Source: Alcanivorax sp.
GTDB lineage: Bacteria; Pseudomonadota; Gammaproteobacteria; Pseudomonadales; Alcanivoracaceae
Direction of reading: 5' to 3'
Assembly: GCA_007135015.1 (NCBI GenBank)
Contig: SLJS01000025.1
Span: 1-5,240, forward strand
Length of the DNA stretch: 5,240 nucleotides
In this document: positions 5,136-5,240 of the stretch, one piece after another
Layout: every line of letters begins with the position of its first letter
Numbering within the stretch: position 1 is the stretch's first letter
Position numbers and translations under genes: made by a program
Notes under the pieces: model-generated
What the model saw: only the letters and a program-made list of their open reading frames with translations
Databases searched by the model: none
What the model was told of the DNA's origin: nothing

Positions 5136-5240
5136 CTAACGCAGGAAGCGGAATTCCCCGCGGCCATGATAGGCCGCGCGCCCGAGCTCTTCCTCGATAC
5201 GGATAAGCCGATTGTACTTGGCCACCCGGTCGGAACGGCA
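5136..5240 (-). CDS. eno: Enolase, C-terminal end (partial)
   Basis: Enolase interconverts 2-phosphoglycerate and phosphoenolpyruvate in glycolysis and is also a component of the RNA degradosome in E. coli. Only the last 34 codons and the TAG stop are in the window; the rest lies beyond the right edge. The visible part contains RSDRVAKYNRLIRIEEELG, the near-invariant enolase C-terminal helix, followed by a variable tail ending GEFRFLR. Location directly upstream of ftsB is the usual arrangement. The catalytic residues are outside the window. Confidence 0.96.
   Translation of the reverse strand, partial: CRSDRVAKYNRLIRIEEELGRAAYHGRGEFRFLR

Overview
The window is one dense, high-GC gammaproteobacterial gene cluster, with every gene on the minus strand. 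In transcription order (right to left) it holds the 3' end of eno, then ftsB, ispD, ispF, truD, pcm, a DUF368/PopT-family membrane protein gene, and nlpD. This is the conserved block that in Gammaproteobacteria normally continues into rpoS, which would lie just beyond the left edge. The GC-rich composition and the protein sequences fit a Chromatiales/Ectothiorhodospiraceae-like or related lineage. That placement rests on general resemblance only and is weak below class level.

Layout. 5136-5240: C-terminal end of enolase. 4981-5135: the only real intergenic region, with a probable factor-independent terminator for eno and a possible sigma70 -10 element that overlaps it. 4980-3861: ftsB and ispD, overlapping each other by 17 nt, followed by ispF, which overlaps ispD by 19 nt. 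3400-2390: truD, whose TTG start overlaps the ispF stop codon. 2389-2312: a short gap with a direct/inverted repeat, where surE is usually found but is absent. 2311-1676: pcm. 1679-747: the DUF368/PopT gene. 750-4: nlpD, with a perfect 10-bp stem-loop just upstream of its ribosome binding site.

How the genes fit together. Much of the block bears on the cell envelope. FtsB is part of the FtsQLB divisome complex. IspD and IspF are MEP-pathway enzymes that supply isoprenoid units, the source of undecaprenyl phosphate. DUF368/PopT proteins return undecaprenyl phosphate across the membrane. NlpD is the lipoprotein activator of septal amidase. TruD (tRNA pseudouridine 13) and Pcm (repair of isoaspartyl protein damage) are the usual housekeeping members.

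The most unusual features are three gene junctions that use the same TTGA overlap (TTG start, TGA stop), the DUF368 gene between pcm and nlpD together with the missing surE, and the strong stem-loop before nlpD. I see no mobile element, CRISPR array, tRNA, rRNA or defence system, and nothing that amounts to a wholly new system. The long plus-strand open frames are GC-driven shadows of the real genes.
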